From: Okibacterium sp. HSC-33S16
GTDB taxonomy: Bacteria; Actinomycetota; Actinomycetes; Actinomycetales; Microbacteriaceae
Assembly (NCBI RefSeq): GCF_024171565.1
Contig: NZ_JALJZZ010000001.1
Span: 186,001-250,000, forward strand
Length of the DNA: 64,000 nt
Direction: 5' to 3'
Made by a program: the position numbers and the translations under genes
In this document: piece after piece, positions 8,531-18,616 of the stretch
Layout: each line of letters begins with the position of its first letter
How positions within the stretch are numbered: the stretch's first letter is position 1
Notes under the pieces: generated by a model
Told to the model about the DNA's origin: nothing
Database searches by the model: none
Seen by the model: only the letters and a program-made list of their open reading frames with translations

Positions 8531-9411
8531 TGACGGCACAGATTCTCGACGGCAAGGCCGTCTCATCAGTCATCAAAGCGGAGCTGAAAGAACGGGTCGC
8601 GGCACTCCGGGAACGCGGCATCGTTCCGGGGCTCGGTACCGTGCTCGTCGGTTCCGACCCCGGTTCACAGTGGTACGTCGCGGGCAAACATCGCGATTGT
8701 GCTGAGGTCGGCATCGACTCGATCCGACGGGACCTGCCCGAGACCATCACGCAGAAGGAGCTCGAGTCTGTCCTCGACGAACTCAACGCTGACCCCGCGT
8801 GCACCGGATACATCGTTCAGTTGCCGCTGCCGGCTCACCTCGACACCGACGCGATCCTCGAGCGGGTCGACCCGGAAAAGGACGCCGACGGCCTTCACCC
8901 CACGAACCTCGGCCGCCTGATCCTCAACGTCAACCGGCCCATCTCGACCCCGCTCCCGTGCACGCCACGCGGAGCAATCGAGCTGATGCAGCGGCACGGC
9001 ATCGACCTCGCGGGCAAGCACGTCGTCGTTGTGGGCCGTGGTGTCACGGTGGGGCGCGCTATCGGCCCCCTGCTGACGCGGCGCGAATACAACGCCACGG
9101 TCACCCTGACCCACACCGGCACGGTCGGACTCGACGACCTGCTGCGCACAGCCGACATCATCGTGGCGGCCGCAGGCGTTCCGGGCATTGTGAAGGCTTC
9201 AGCTGTGAAGCCTGGCGCCATTGTCCTCGATGTTGGCGTGAGTCGTGAAACTGATCCGGAGACCGGTAAGAGCCGCGTCGTCGGAGATGTCGACCCTGCC
9301 GTCGCTGAGATTGCCTCGTGGATCTCGCCGAACCCCGGCGGAATCGGGCCGATGACCCGGGTGCAGCTGCTCACTAACGTCGTTGACACGGCTGAGCGAC
9401 TGAACCCGTAA
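8530..9411 (+). CDS. folD: Bifunctional methylene-THF dehydrogenase / methenyl-THF cyclohydrolase
   Basis: A 293-residue FolD. The catalytic YxxxK motif is Tyr49-Lys53 (WYVAGK), and [13 protein letters not shown] and [14 protein letters not shown] (Rossmann cofactor loop) are present, as is the C-terminal PGGIGPMT motif. It oxidises 5,10-methylene-THF from GlyA and hydrolyses the product to 10-formyl-THF, which purine synthesis consumes; this explains control by a ZTP riboswitch. A strong hairpin follows the stop. Confidence 0.97.
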   Translation: MTAQILDGKAVSSVIKAELKERVAALRERGIVPGLGTVLVGSDPGSQWYVAGKHRDCAEVGIDSIRRDLPETITQKELESVLDELNADPACTGYIVQLPLPAHLDTDAILERVDPEKDADGLHPTNLGRLILNVNRPISTPLPCTPRGAIELMQRHGIDLAGKHVVVVGRGVTVGRAIGPLLTRREYNATVTLTHTGTVGLDDLLRTADIIVAAAGVPGIVKASAVKPGAIVLDVGVSRETDPETGKSRVVGDVDPAVAEIASWISPNPGGIGPMTRVQLLTNVVDTAERLNP

Positions 9412-9426
9412 TCAGCAGCACTTCAC

Positions 9427-9476
9427 AACGTCCGGAAGGGCTGCTCATTCGACCAGGAGCAGCCGTTCCGGACGTT
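9427..9476 (+). terminator. Long hairpin after folD
   Basis: AACGTCCGGAA and GGCTGCTC pair with GAGCAGCC and TTCCGGACGTT, giving a nearly perfect 19-20 bp stem with a 10-base loop. Only a short T-run follows, as is usual in actinomycetes. Probable transcription terminator of glyA-folD. Confidence 0.75.
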
Positions 9477-9538
9477 TCGTAGCGGGACGAGCGACAACCG
9501 ACCGGCCCGTTTTTCGGCGCTTCGCTAGGATCGTCCGC

Positions 9539-10029
9539 ATGACCGACAGTGAGCCCAGCCACCCCTCCGTCGCTCGAGTGCTCGAGCAGTTGCGCGCCGG
9601 CGGTATCGGCGGAGACGTGCGCTGGTTCGAGGACGCCACCCCGACCGCTGTGCACGCCGCAGAGGCGCTCGGCGTCGACGTCGGCGCGATCGCCAACTCG
9701 CTCATCTTCACCCTCGACGGCGAGCCCGTGCTCGTGCTCACCTCGGGATCGCACCGGGTTGACACCGGATGGCTCGGTGCCCAGCTCGGCGGCACTTTGA
9801 AGCGAGCGGATGCCGCGACCGTCCGATCCGCGACGGGGCAGGTGATTGGGGGAGTAGCTCCGGTCGGACATCCCCAGCCCGTCCGCACATTCGTGGATAC
9901 GGCTTTGGCCAACTATCCCGAGGTGTGGGCAGCCGCCGGCCATCCGCACACCGTCTTCCCGACCACCTTTGACGAGCTGGTTCGGTTGACCGGTGGCACT
10001 CCACTAGCGGTCGAGCCCACCGCTGAAAG

Positions 10030-10033
<4 letters not shown>
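9539..10033 (+). CDS. YbaK/EbsC-family aminoacyl-tRNA deacylase
   Basis: A 164-residue single-domain protein of the YbaK/ProX superfamily, which hydrolyses misacylated tRNAs such as Cys-tRNA(Pro). TPTAVHAAEALG, SLIFTLDGEPVLVLTSG and the family motif VIGGVAPVGHP are visible. TAGGAT (9526-9531) lies seven bases before the ATG and no Shine-Dalgarno is seen, so the mRNA may be leaderless. Its last codons overlap the end of galK on the other strand by four bases. The tRNA specificity cannot be told. Confidence 0.88.
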
Positions 10034-11198
<1,165 letters not shown>

Positions 11199-11202
<4 letters not shown>

Positions 11203-12320
11203 ACGGGGGTCTCCTTGTCGGCGAGAGCGATCGCCTCACGCACGCGTTCTGCGGTCTGCTCAGGCGGAATATCGCCGATCCAGGCGCCCATGGCTGCTTC
11301 AGATCCGGCCAGATACTTGAGTTTGTCAGACGCACGCCGGGGAGATGTCAGCTGCAGCATGAGCCGAATCTCGTCGCGGCCCACGTTCACCGGCGCCTGG
11401 TGCCATGCGGCGATGTAGGGGGTCTGGGTGTCGTAGAGCCGGTCGATGCCGCGCAGCAGTCGCAGGTAGAGCACCGCGAGCTCGTCGCGTTCCTCGTCGG
11501 TCGTGCCCGCGAAGTCGGCGACCTGGCGATGCGGCAGCATGTGCACCTCAACGGGCCAGCGCGCCGCGAACGGCACGAACGCGGTCCAGTGCTCCCCCGT
11601 CACGACGACGCGTTCGCCAGCCTGCTCGCTCGCCAGAATGTCGGCAAACAGCGTTGGACCGTATTTTTCAACGGATGCCATGAGCCGCTGCGTTCGCGGC
11701 GTGACGTACGGGTACGAATAAATCTGGCCGTGGGGGTGGCGCAGCGTCACACCGATTTCGATGCCCCGGTTCTCAAACGGGAAGACCTGCTCGATGCCGG
11801 GCATCGCGCTCAGCGCGGCTGTGCGGGAGGCCCACGCCTCGATCACCGTGCGGGCGCGTGAACGGCTGAGCGAGCCGAACGATCCCTCGTGCTCGGGGCT
11901 GAAACAGACCACTTCGCACCGACCGACCGAGGTACGGGTGCGGCCAATGCCCACTTCGGTGAGGTCGTCGAGCCCGCGTGGCGCGTTCTCGTCCTCGAGT
12001 AGCGGCCCGAACGACGGCGAGCGGTTCTCAAACACGGCAACGTCGTAATTGCTCGGAACTTCAGACGGGTTGGTCTCGGTCTGCGGCGCGAGTGGATCGA
12101 GGTGAGCCGGCGGGAGGAAGACACGGCTTTGCCGGGCGGCGGCGATGGAAATCCACTCGCCGGTCAGTGGGTCCTGGCGCATGCTCGCTGTCGCGGGGCG
12201 ATCGGGCAGGTCACGCATGTCCGCCGAGCGCTCGGGAGCGAGCGTTGTGTCAGCGTCGTCGAAGTAGATGATTTCGCGCCCGTCCGCGAGGACGTGGGAC
12301 TGCGAGGTAATGGAGTTCAT
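11199..12320 (-). CDS. galT: UDP-glucose--hexose-1-phosphate uridylyltransferase
   Basis: A 373-residue GalT that exchanges UMP between UDP-glucose and galactose-1-phosphate. The active site TLRHPHGQIYSYPYV (about residues 188-202) has the HPH motif whose second His forms the uridylyl-enzyme intermediate. The start is the ATG at 12320, preceded by GGAAGG; a longer in-frame reading to 12440 has no family similarity and crosses the promoter. First gene of galTK, transcribed divergently from a DeoR regulator. Confidence 0.96.
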
Positions 12321-12361
12321 AGGTTGGCCTTCCGCACACCCGACTTTCACAAGTGCAAGCA

Positions 12362-12390
12362 ATTCTAGGCTTCGTTCGACACATTGACAA
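12362..12390 (-). promoter_or_regulatory. galTK promoter, sigma-A type
   Basis: On the minus strand, TTGTCA (12385-12390) is followed after 17 bases by TAGAAT (12362-12367), a near-consensus promoter starting about 35 bases before the galT ATG. The inverted repeat at 12371-12399 covers its spacer and -35. Confidence 0.75.
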
Positions 12391-12399
12391 CCAAACGAA
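12371..12399. promoter_or_regulatory. Candidate DeoR operator between galT and its regulator
   Basis: TTCGTT (12371-12376) and AACGAA (12394-12399) form an inverted repeat with a 17-base spacer; the right arm extends to CCAAACGAAAC. TTTCGTTT-like elements are typical of DeoR-family sites. It overlaps the galT promoter and the TTGACA of the divergent regulator gene, so one bound repressor could shut both. Confidence 0.6.
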
Positions 12400-12412
12400 A
12401 CTAACTGAAGAT
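12384..12412 (+). promoter_or_regulatory. Leaderless promoter of the DeoR gene
   Basis: TTGACA (12384-12389), 17 bases, GAAGAT (12407-12412), then six bases to the ATG at 12419. Transcription would begin at the start codon. The -35 is perfect, the -10 weak. Confidence 0.55.
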
Positions 12413-12418
12413 GAGCGC

Positions 12419-13237
12419 ATGACCGATTTTCCGCTGGCACCCGCGCGGGGGCAGGGCGATGCCATGCCGGCCGTCGTGCGGCGGGAACGCATGGCCGACC
12501 TCATCGCGGCACGCGGGTTCCTCAAGGTCTCCGACCTCAGCGAGACCTTCGGGGTCAGCGAGGTCACCGTGCGTAGCGACCTGGCCGCGCTCGACGACGG
12601 CAACGCCATTCGGCGGGTGCACGGAGGCGCGGTGCCGCGCGGCCAGCGCGTTCGCGAAGCGAGCTTCGAAACGTCACTGGAAGCATCCGCTCTGGCGAAA
12701 CAGGCGATCGGAAGCCGCGCGGCCGCCCTCGTCTCCTCGGGGCAGAGCGTCCTGCTCGATGTGGGCACGACGGCGCTCGCCGTTGCGCAGGCGCTCGCCG
12801 ACCGTGCCGACCTCGAAGACCTCGTCATCATCACCAACGGCCTCAACATCGCCCTCGAGCTTGAAGCCCAGATTCCGCGGTTCACGATCATCGTCACGGG
12901 CGGAGCGCTGCGCCCGCTGCAGCACTCACTCGTGCACCCGCTTGCTCGAACCGTGCTCGAGCAGGTGCACGCCGACATCGCGTTCATCGGTTGCAACGGT
13001 GTTGACGCGGTGGCCGGAGTGACCAACGTCAACCTCCCCGAGGCCGAGGTGAAGCAACTGATGGTGTCGTCCGCCGATCGCGTGGTCGTACTGGCCGACG
13101 CCTCGAAGCTGGGCCAGGTGAGCCTGGGTTCGGTTTGCGGCATCGAATCCGTCGATGTCCTGCTCACCAATGAGGGGGCGGATGCCACGGTGCTGGCCGA
13201 CCTGGCCGCCGGCGGTGTTGAGGTTGTCATCGCGTGA
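12419..13237 (+). CDS. DeoR-family repressor, probable regulator of galTK
   Basis: A 272-residue DeoR protein. The winged helix is at about residues 22-75 (LSETFGVSEVTVRSDLAALD), followed by the DeoRC sensor with LLDVGTTALAVA, VIITNGLNIA, TIIVTGGALRP and FIGCNGVDAVAGV. It is divergent from galT with a 98-base shared region carrying an inverted repeat. The likely job is to repress galTK (and perhaps galM) until a galactose-derived phosphate binds. I chose the ATG at 12419, not the upstream TTG at 12353, because the longer form would run through the promoter. Confidence 0.88.
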   Translation: MTDFPLAPARGQGDAMPAVVRRERMADLIAARGFLKVSDLSETFGVSEVTVRSDLAALDDGNAIRRVHGGAVPRGQRVREASFETSLEASALAKQAIGSRAAALVSSGQSVLLDVGTTALAVAQALADRADLEDLVIITNGLNIALELEAQIPRFTIIVTGGALRPLQHSLVHPLARTVLEQVHADIAFIGCNGVDAVAGVTNVNLPEAEVKQLMVSSADRVVVLADASKLGQVSLGSVCGIESVDVLLTNEGADATVLADLAAGGVEVVIA

Positions 13238-13240
13238 CGC

Positions 13241-13264
13241 GCCGCCGGGTGGCGGCTACGCTTT
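13241..13264 (+). terminator. Small hairpin after the DeoR gene
   Basis: GCCGCC (13241-13246), loop gggt, GGCGGC (13251-13256), followed by TACGCTTTT. A plausible weak terminator between the regulator and galM. Confidence 0.5.
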
Positions 13265-13291
13265 TGCCACACGATAACGAGGAGTGCAGTC

Positions 13292-14221
13292 ATGACCGCA
13301 GTGACCGGTGAGCAGTTCGAGCTCAGGCTCGACACGTCGTCAGGAGGTGCTGTTGAGGCCACCATCACGGAGGTGGCCGCAGGCATCCGCCGATTGAGCG
13401 TTCACGGCATCGACATCATGCCGCCGTATGACGCCGGGGTGCAGCGACCGCTCGGCAGCGGAATCATCTTCGTGCCGTGGACCAACCGGGTGCGCGACGG
13501 CCAGTGGGTGCTGAACGGTGAACCGCAACAGCTTCCACTCACCGAGCCGAAGAAGCACAACGCGAGCCACGGGCTGCTGCGGTTCAGCTCGTACTCCGTT
13601 GCCGAGCGCACCGAGTCGAGGCTGCGGCTGGAGGCGCGAGTGTTTCCGCAAAACGGATACCCGTTCATGCTCGACGTCGCCGTCACGTATCACCTGGTCG
13701 ACGCCGGCATTGAAGCGACGATCGCCGTCACCAACAGGTCGGACGCCGCAGCGCCGCTCGCGGTGGGAGCGCACCCGTTCTTCACCATCGGTGACGTTGA
13801 GCCCGAAGACCTCACGGTCACCGTCAACGTCACCACGCACTTTGAGGCCGACGAGCGCTCCCTTCCGGTGGCCGAAGTGCCCGTCGACGGCACCCCGTAC
13901 GACCTGCGGAACGGGGTGCGCCTCGGCGACCTCAGCGTTGACGACGGGTTCGGCGGGGCGGTGATCATCGACGGTGTGTCCGAGCACTCGGTGACGGCGC
14001 CCGACGGTCGCTCGGTCACGGTGTGGGGCGACGAGAACGTGAAGTACTGGCAGGTGTTCACGACCGACAAGTACCCGGGCCAGTCGAAGACCGTCGCGAT
14101 CGAACCGATGACAGCACCCGCCGACGCGCTCAACTCGGGGCAGGACCTGCACTGGCTCGCTCCCGGCGAGACCTGGGAGGTCAGTTGGGGTGTACGCGCC
14201 GACGGGTTTGCACCGGTCTAA
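13292..14221 (+). CDS. galM: Aldose 1-epimerase (galactose mutarotase)
   Basis: A 309-residue galactose mutarotase-like protein converting beta- to alpha-D-galactose for GalK. NASHGL carries the first active-site His, GAHPFF the second His, and AIEPMTAPADALNSG the catalytic Glu. The ATG follows GAGGAG by eight bases. Same direction as the DeoR gene 54 bases upstream, completing a Leloir cluster that lacks only galE. Confidence 0.93.
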   Translation: MTAVTGEQFELRLDTSSGGAVEATITEVAAGIRRLSVHGIDIMPPYDAGVQRPLGSGIIFVPWTNRVRDGQWVLNGEPQQLPLTEPKKHNASHGLLRFSSYSVAERTESRLRLEARVFPQNGYPFMLDVAVTYHLVDAGIEATIAVTNRSDAAAPLAVGAHPFFTIGDVEPEDLTVTVNVTTHFEADERSLPVAEVPVDGTPYDLRNGVRLGDLSVDDGFGGAVIIDGVSEHSVTAPDGRSVTVWGDENVKYWQVFTTDKYPGQSKTVAIEPMTAPADALNSGQDLHWLAPGETWEVSWGVRADGFAPV

Positions 14222-14231
14222 CCGCCCTGTG

Positions 14232-14723
14232 TTACTCGCCGGTGTGGACCTCGAGCACGAAGCGCTGCACCCGCTCCTGAAGGGTACTGACCTGCTTGTC
14301 GCGCGCCGCCTCAACGTCGAAGCCGAGGTAGGCAACGGCTGGCAATTTGCGCGCGTTACGTGAGCAGCCGAAGTCGGCGCAGACGAGGGTTCCAATGGTG
14401 TTTCCGTTGCGGCCGGCCTTGCCCGCTCGACGAACACCGTAAAACACGACGTCGTCTTCGAGGGTGATGTCCTGGCACCAGGAGCACAGTACTCGGGCGC
14501 GCGGGCGTGCCTCGGCCTGCTGGAGGAGGATGCCGGCCGGGCCGTCCTCCCGTTGCACGAACACGTAGCCCCGGCGCGGGAACTTACGGTCACGCCAGCC
14601 CAGGAAGTCGAGGTTGTCCCAGTCGAGGGAATCGAAGTCCGTCGGCAGGGAGAGGTCACTGACCTGGCTGCGAGAGGCGTTGATAAAGGAGGTAGTGATG
14701 TCTTTTTCAGTGAGGGGAAGCAT
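14232..14723 (-). CDS. FBP-domain zinc-finger protein (elongation factor G-binding family)
   Basis: A 163-residue protein of the FBP family. The C-terminal treble-clef zinc site is visible as CSWCQDIT (near residue 79) and CADFGCSRNAR (near residue 113), giving C-x2-C and C-x4-C pairs. Members are related to the FusB proteins that bind EF-G, so a translation-associated role is likely but unproven for actinomycete members. The ATG at 14723 follows AGAAGAAAC; an earlier in-frame ATG at 14795 has no family similarity. It ends 10 bases from the convergent galM stop. Confidence 0.82.
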   Translation of the reverse strand: MLPLTEKDITTSFINASRSQVSDLSLPTDFDSLDWDNLDFLGWRDRKFPRRGYVFVQREDGPAGILLQQAEARPRARVLCSWCQDITLEDDVVFYGVRRAGKAGRNGNTIGTLVCADFGCSRNARKLPAVAYLGFDVEAARDKQVSTLQERVQRFVLEVHTGE

Positions 14724-14945
14724 GTTTCTTCTCTGAACAAGAGCCGCGAGGCTCGAAATCGGGCGGGATCCGCCGGTACAGGGTTCATGGCGCACGACAG
14801 CGCATCAATGAACGGTCGCGAAGAGCGAGGAATCAGCGAGAGAAAATCGCTACCTCGAGCCGGCGAAGAGAACGCCGGCAACCTCCCCATGTCCCGAGGG
14901 CGTCGCGAGTGAAGAATTCATCCGGCCAGTGTAACGCCGAGTGGG

Positions 14946-16103
14946 CTACGTCGAGCACCCCAGCCGCCAGAGCGACGTGACCTCGGCCGCTCGTGCGGAG
15001 TGCAGTGGGTCTGTCGGGTCTGAGGCGCGGGCGTGTGTCGGGCGGGTATCCATCCGGGCAAGAACGACAAGGCCGGCATCCTCAATGGCGTCGAGGAGAC
15101 TCCCGCGTGAGCGCAGGCCCAATCGTTCGGCAATGTCGGAGATCACCAGCCACCCCTCGCCGCTCGGGGTCAGATGCTCGGCGAGGCCGGAGAGAAAACC
15201 AGCCAACATTTGTCCGTCGTGATCGTAAACGGCGTAATCGGTTGCCACCTTGGGTGTTGCGGGAATCCACGGCGGATTGCAGACGATGACATCGGCGCGG
15301 CCGTCCGGAAAGAGGTCGATATTTTCAACGGTGACGACATCGGCGAAACCGAGTCGGGCGAGGTTCTCCGTCGCGCAGGCAATGGCGCGGTCGTCCTGGT
15401 CGGTGGCAGAAATGGAGCGGATGCCCCGGTGGGCGAGAAGCGCGGACAGAACGCCGGTTCCCGTTCCGATATCGAAAGCGACGGAGGCGTTGGGCGGAAT
15501 GGGCGCTGCCGCCACCAGGTCGAGATACTCACCCCGAACCGGGGAGAAAACACCGTAGTGCGGATGGATCATGGCATCGAGCGCCGGAACCAGGACGCCG
15601 CGCGTTCGCCATCCCTCTGCCCCGAGAACACCGAGCAGCTCGCGAAGCGAGACCACGGATGCCTCGGTTGTGGTGCCCCAGGCGTTGGCCGTTGCGCGTG
15701 AAACGTCGGGGGAGCGGCGCAGGGGGATGGTGCCATCCGCATCGATGGGAACGAGAAGCATTCCGAGCAGTGTCGACCGGCGAAGGGCATCGTCACGTGA
15801 GCGGAGGAAGGCTGCGGTGATGTCGTCGTTTCTGGGTCGGCCGGTCGTGCCGAGGCGCTTGCCCATGGCGACGAGAAGCTGTTTGGCGGCGTGGAAGTCG
15901 CCGGTCCACAGCACAGCGGTTCCGAGTGCGGCCAGTCGAAGGGCGGCCGTGGCCGTCAACGACTCGTTCCCGGTCACAACGGTGGTTGGTGCTGGCCATC
16001 CGCTCTCGGAGCGCCAGAGTTCGGATCGGACGGTGCCGTGATCTGACCAGGTGATCCGGGTGGGTTCGACGGTCGTCGTTCTGTCGTTCGTCCGTTCGGA
16101 CAT
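14946..16103 (-). CDS. Class I SAM-dependent methyltransferase with NPPW motif
   Basis: About 385 residues. The C-terminal half has the SAM-binding loop FDIGTGTGVLSALLA (near residue 207) and the amino-group methyltransferase motif VCNPPWIP (near 274), as in enzymes that methylate glutamine or adenine amino groups (PrmC, RlmG and relatives). The N-terminal ~180 residues look like a substrate domain. Target unknown; a ribosomal protein or rRNA nucleotide is likely. The start at 16103 (MSERTND) is the best of several; an ATG at 16220 is also in frame. Divergent from imuA. Confidence 0.75.
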   Translation of the reverse strand: MSERTNDRTTTVEPTRITWSDHGTVRSELWRSESGWPAPTTVVTGNESLTATAALRLAALGTAVLWTGDFHAAKQLLVAMGKRLGTTGRPRNDDITAAFLRSRDDALRRSTLLGMLLVPIDADGTIPLRRSPDVSRATANAWGTTTEASVVSLRELLGVLGAEGWRTRGVLVPALDAMIHPHYGVFSPVRGEYLDLVAAAPIPPNASVAFDIGTGTGVLSALLAHRGIRSISATDQDDRAIACATENLARLGFADVVTVENIDLFPDGRADVIVCNPPWIPATPKVATDYAVYDHDGQMLAGFLSGLAEHLTPSGEGWLVISDIAERLGLRSRGSLLDAIEDAGLVVLARMDTRPTHARASDPTDPLHSARAAEVTSLWRLGCST

Positions 16104-16252
16104 GGGTCTCAATTCGCAGATCCCCGTCGAGTGGCGATCGACGTTCAGTATGACAGCGGGAGTTGTGTGGACCCGCAGGAAAGGGAAACCAGCCGCCCGG
16201 AAAGAGTGCAACGACGACATTCGAAACGACTCTCCCGGGGTGTTCGACCCGA

Positions 16253-16281
16253 TTGACTTTATCGAAGATGTATTCGAGTAT
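16253..16281 (+). promoter_or_regulatory. Promoter of imuA-imuB-dnaE2 (leaderless)
   Basis: TTGACT (16253-16258), 17 bases, GAGTAT (16276-16281), six bases, then the ATG of imuA at 16288. No Shine-Dalgarno is present. The LexA box at 16262-16277 fills the spacer between the two hexamers. Confidence 0.7.
16262..16277. promoter_or_regulatory. SOS (LexA) box
   Basis: TCGAAGATGTATTCGA has perfect TCGAA/TTCGA arms around six bases, matching the actinobacterial LexA box TCGAAC-N4-GTTCGA except for the innermost C/G pair. It lies in front of a damage-induced mutagenesis operon and inside its promoter. Confidence 0.85.
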
Positions 16282-16287
16282 TAACCC

Positions 16288-17028
16288 ATGTCCCTGGCCG
16301 TTGCACCCCCGCGAACCCCGGATTTCGCCGCGGGTCCGAGCGCTGTGGCGAGCCAGGTTGCTGAACTGCAGGCCCGCATTCGAGGAATGCAAACCACTCG
16401 AATAGATTCGCACGGGCTACCGACATCGCCCGGGGTGGCCGAGCTGCTGCCGGGTGGGGTGCTCCGTGCTGGTGTGGTGTATTCGGTGCTCGAGTCGACC
16501 ACCCTGGCACTGGCGATGCTCGCCGGTCCCAGTGCGGCCGGGGCGTGGTGCGGGGTCGTTGGTGTGCCATCGCTCGGCGTCGAAGCCGCGGCAGCGGCGG
16601 GTATCGACCTCGACCGACTCGTTCTGGTGCCCGAGCCGGGCGACCAGTGGTTGCAGGTCACCGCGGCGCTTGCTGACGTGGTGACCGTTGTGATGACGCG
16701 CCCACCGGCATCCGTTTCTCCTGCAGAAGTGTCTCGCCTGGGGTCACGATTGCGCCAGCGCGGTTCGACGCTCGTCACTCTCGGTGACTGGCCGCAGAGT
16801 GAGGCGACGCTGCGAGTGACTGACGATCGGTGGATGGGTCTCGGTGATGGCCATGGCTACCTGGCGGCGCGGCGGGTGACCGTTGCCGTGACCGGTCGCA
16901 CGCTGTCGGGTAAGCCCAGGCGCAAGCAGATGTGGCTGCCCGACTCGGAGCAAACGGTTCGGTCCGCTGGCCTGGCCGGTGTGCCTCCCGTGCGCTCTGA
17001 CCGTCACGAGACGGCGGCGGCGTCATGA
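16288..17028 (+). CDS. imuA: ImuA-type mutasome accessory protein (RecA-like fold)
   Basis: A 246-residue protein matching the actinobacterial ImuA' family: SPGVAELLPGGVLRAGVVYSV and a RecA-like core with VTVVMTRPPASVSPAEVSRL, ending in a disordered tail. Where RecA has its Walker A loop I see YSVLESTTLALAML, with no GxxxxGK[ST], so ATP binding is unlikely. ImuA' works with ImuB and DnaE2 in DNA-damage-induced mutagenic translesion synthesis. Its TGA overlaps the imuB ATG (ATGA). Assignment rests mainly on position and fold-like patterns. Confidence 0.85.
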   Translation: MSLAVAPPRTPDFAAGPSAVASQVAELQARIRGMQTTRIDSHGLPTSPGVAELLPGGVLRAGVVYSVLESTTLALAMLAGPSAAGAWCGVVGVPSLGVEAAAAAGIDLDRLVLVPEPGDQWLQVTAALADVVTVVMTRPPASVSPAEVSRLGSRLRQRGSTLVTLGDWPQSEATLRVTDDRWMGLGDGHGYLAARRVTVAVTGRTLSGKPRRKQMWLPDSEQTVRSAGLAGVPPVRSDRHETAAAS

Positions 17029-18593
17029 CGACCGGGCCGCTGCGCACGTTGTTGCTCTGGTGTCCTGACTGGCCGACAAACGCCGCAGCAATCGAATATG
17101 ATTTCGGTCTCGATACTCCGCTTGCGCTCATTGAGCGTGGCGAGGTTTTTGCCTGTTCGCCGACCGCTCGCCGTGACGGTGTCCGCCGCGGGCTGCGGGT
17201 GCGCGAAGCACAGTCACGCTGCACCGACCTGATCGCCGTGCCCTATGACCCCGTGCTTGACCACCGGGCATTCGAGCCGGTGATCGCTGCGGTCGAGGAG
17301 ATCGTTCCCGGAGTGCAGCTCTCTCGCCCGGGCACCTGCGTTATGCGAGCACGCGGGCCGAGCCGGTACTACGGCGGTGAACGGCAGGCGGCCCAGGCAT
17401 TGCTCGACACCCTGGCGCACGTCGGTGTGCGAAACGCGCGCGTCGGAATCGCCGACGGCCCGTTCGCGGCTGAGCAGGCCGCGAAGCTGAGGTCGGATCA
17501 GGGCACTGATGCCATTCGCATCGTTCCGGTAGGCAGTTCGCCGGAGTTTCTCGCGCCGTTTGGCGTCGACCTCCTCCAGCGACCGGAGCTGGCCGTGTTG
17601 CTCGTACGACTCGGCATTCATACCCTCGGCGATTTCGCAGCGCTCGATATCCTGCAGGTGCGTGACCGCTTCGGGCCGGACGGGGTGCTCGCCCACCGGC
17701 TCGCCTCGGGTTATGACCCCAGCGATGTTGATGCTCGCGTGCCGCCGGCCGATCATTCGAGTGTCGTGGAGTTTGAGACCCCGCTCGATCGGGTGGACCA
17801 GGTGGCGTTCGCCTTCCGGACGGCAGCCGACGAATTTGTGGCACGCCTGCAGGCGTCGTCCCTGGTTGCAACGGCCATCCGTATTGAGGTGCGCACGGAG
17901 AGCGGTGACTCCCGCGCGCGCACATGGCTGCACCCGCGGTGGTTCACCGCTGGTGATGTGCTCGACCGGGTGCGCTGGCAGCTGCAGGGGGCCGGGCTGG
18001 CCGAAAGCGGGTTGAGCAGTGCGATCTCGGCTCTGCGGGTCGAGCCCGAAAGCGTTGACCCGGCGGGAAACCACGAAGCCGGGTTATACGGTGGCGCCAC
18101 GGACGAGCGCATTCACTCCGGCCTCTCTCGAGTGCAGGGGATGGTCGGGCACGCCGGAGTGTTGACGGCGCGCATCGGTGGCGGCCGAAACCCGTCCGAC
18201 CGGCGGGTGCTCGTTCCGTGGGGAGATTTGCCGCCGGGGGGAGAGGCTGCGGTCGAGGCCTCGCAGTCGTTGCCATGGCCGGGGAAGCTGCCCGGACCGC
18301 CACCGGCGACCGTGTTTCCGGAGCGACAGCGGGTGGCCGTGAACGCCGCACACGGTGGAAACCTTCTCGTCGACGATCGCGGTGAGCTCTCCGATGTGCC
18401 CGTCGAGTTCCAGGCGCCGGGAAAGGCGCCGGTTCCTGTCAGCGCCTGGGCCGGACCCTGGCCGGTCGTCGAACGCTGGTGGGACGCCGGCGGTACGCGG
18501 CTGCACCGATTTCAGATTGTCGACGACTCGGGGGCGGCGTGGCTGCTCGTGCTCGACGACTCGGGCTGGTGGGCCGAGGCTCGGTATGACTAA
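17025..18593 (+). CDS. imuB: ImuB, catalytically inactive Y-family polymerase-like protein
   Basis: A 522-residue Y-family protein. Where active polymerases have the DxDxF and SIDE motifs, this one has LLLWCPDWPTNA and LSRPGTCVM, so the metal-binding carboxylates are largely missing, as known for ImuB. A helix-hairpin-helix (VRLGIHTLGDFAALD) and little-finger region follow. QSLPWPG at about residue 414 sits where mycobacterial ImuB has its beta-clamp motif QLPLWG. ImuB acts as the adapter linking DnaE2 to the sliding clamp. Confidence 0.92.
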   Translation: MTTGPLRTLLLWCPDWPTNAAAIEYDFGLDTPLALIERGEVFACSPTARRDGVRRGLRVREAQSRCTDLIAVPYDPVLDHRAFEPVIAAVEEIVPGVQLSRPGTCVMRARGPSRYYGGERQAAQALLDTLAHVGVRNARVGIADGPFAAEQAAKLRSDQGTDAIRIVPVGSSPEFLAPFGVDLLQRPELAVLLVRLGIHTLGDFAALDILQVRDRFGPDGVLAHRLASGYDPSDVDARVPPADHSSVVEFETPLDRVDQVAFAFRTAADEFVARLQASSLVATAIRIEVRTESGDSRARTWLHPRWFTAGDVLDRVRWQLQGAGLAESGLSSAISALRVEPESVDPAGNHEAGLYGGATDERIHSGLSRVQGMVGHAGVLTARIGGGRNPSDRRVLVPWGDLPPGGEAAVEASQSLPWPGKLPGPPPATVFPERQRVAVNAAHGGNLLVDDRGELSDVPVEFQAPGKAPVPVSAWAGPWPVVERWWDAGGTRLHRFQIVDDSGAAWLLVLDDSGWWAEARYD

Positions 18594-18616
18594 GCAGCGA
18601 CAGAGGAGTAGTGCTC

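Noticed and set aside
7034..8566. A 510-codon minus-strand open frame over glyA
   Set aside because: It is the antisense shadow of glyA, common at high GC; its protein is Arg/Gly/Glu-rich without family motifs and crosses the riboswitch.
13340..14890. A 516-codon minus-strand frame over galM and the FBP gene
   Set aside because: Overlaps two genes with clear catalytic or zinc motifs; composition is shadow-like.
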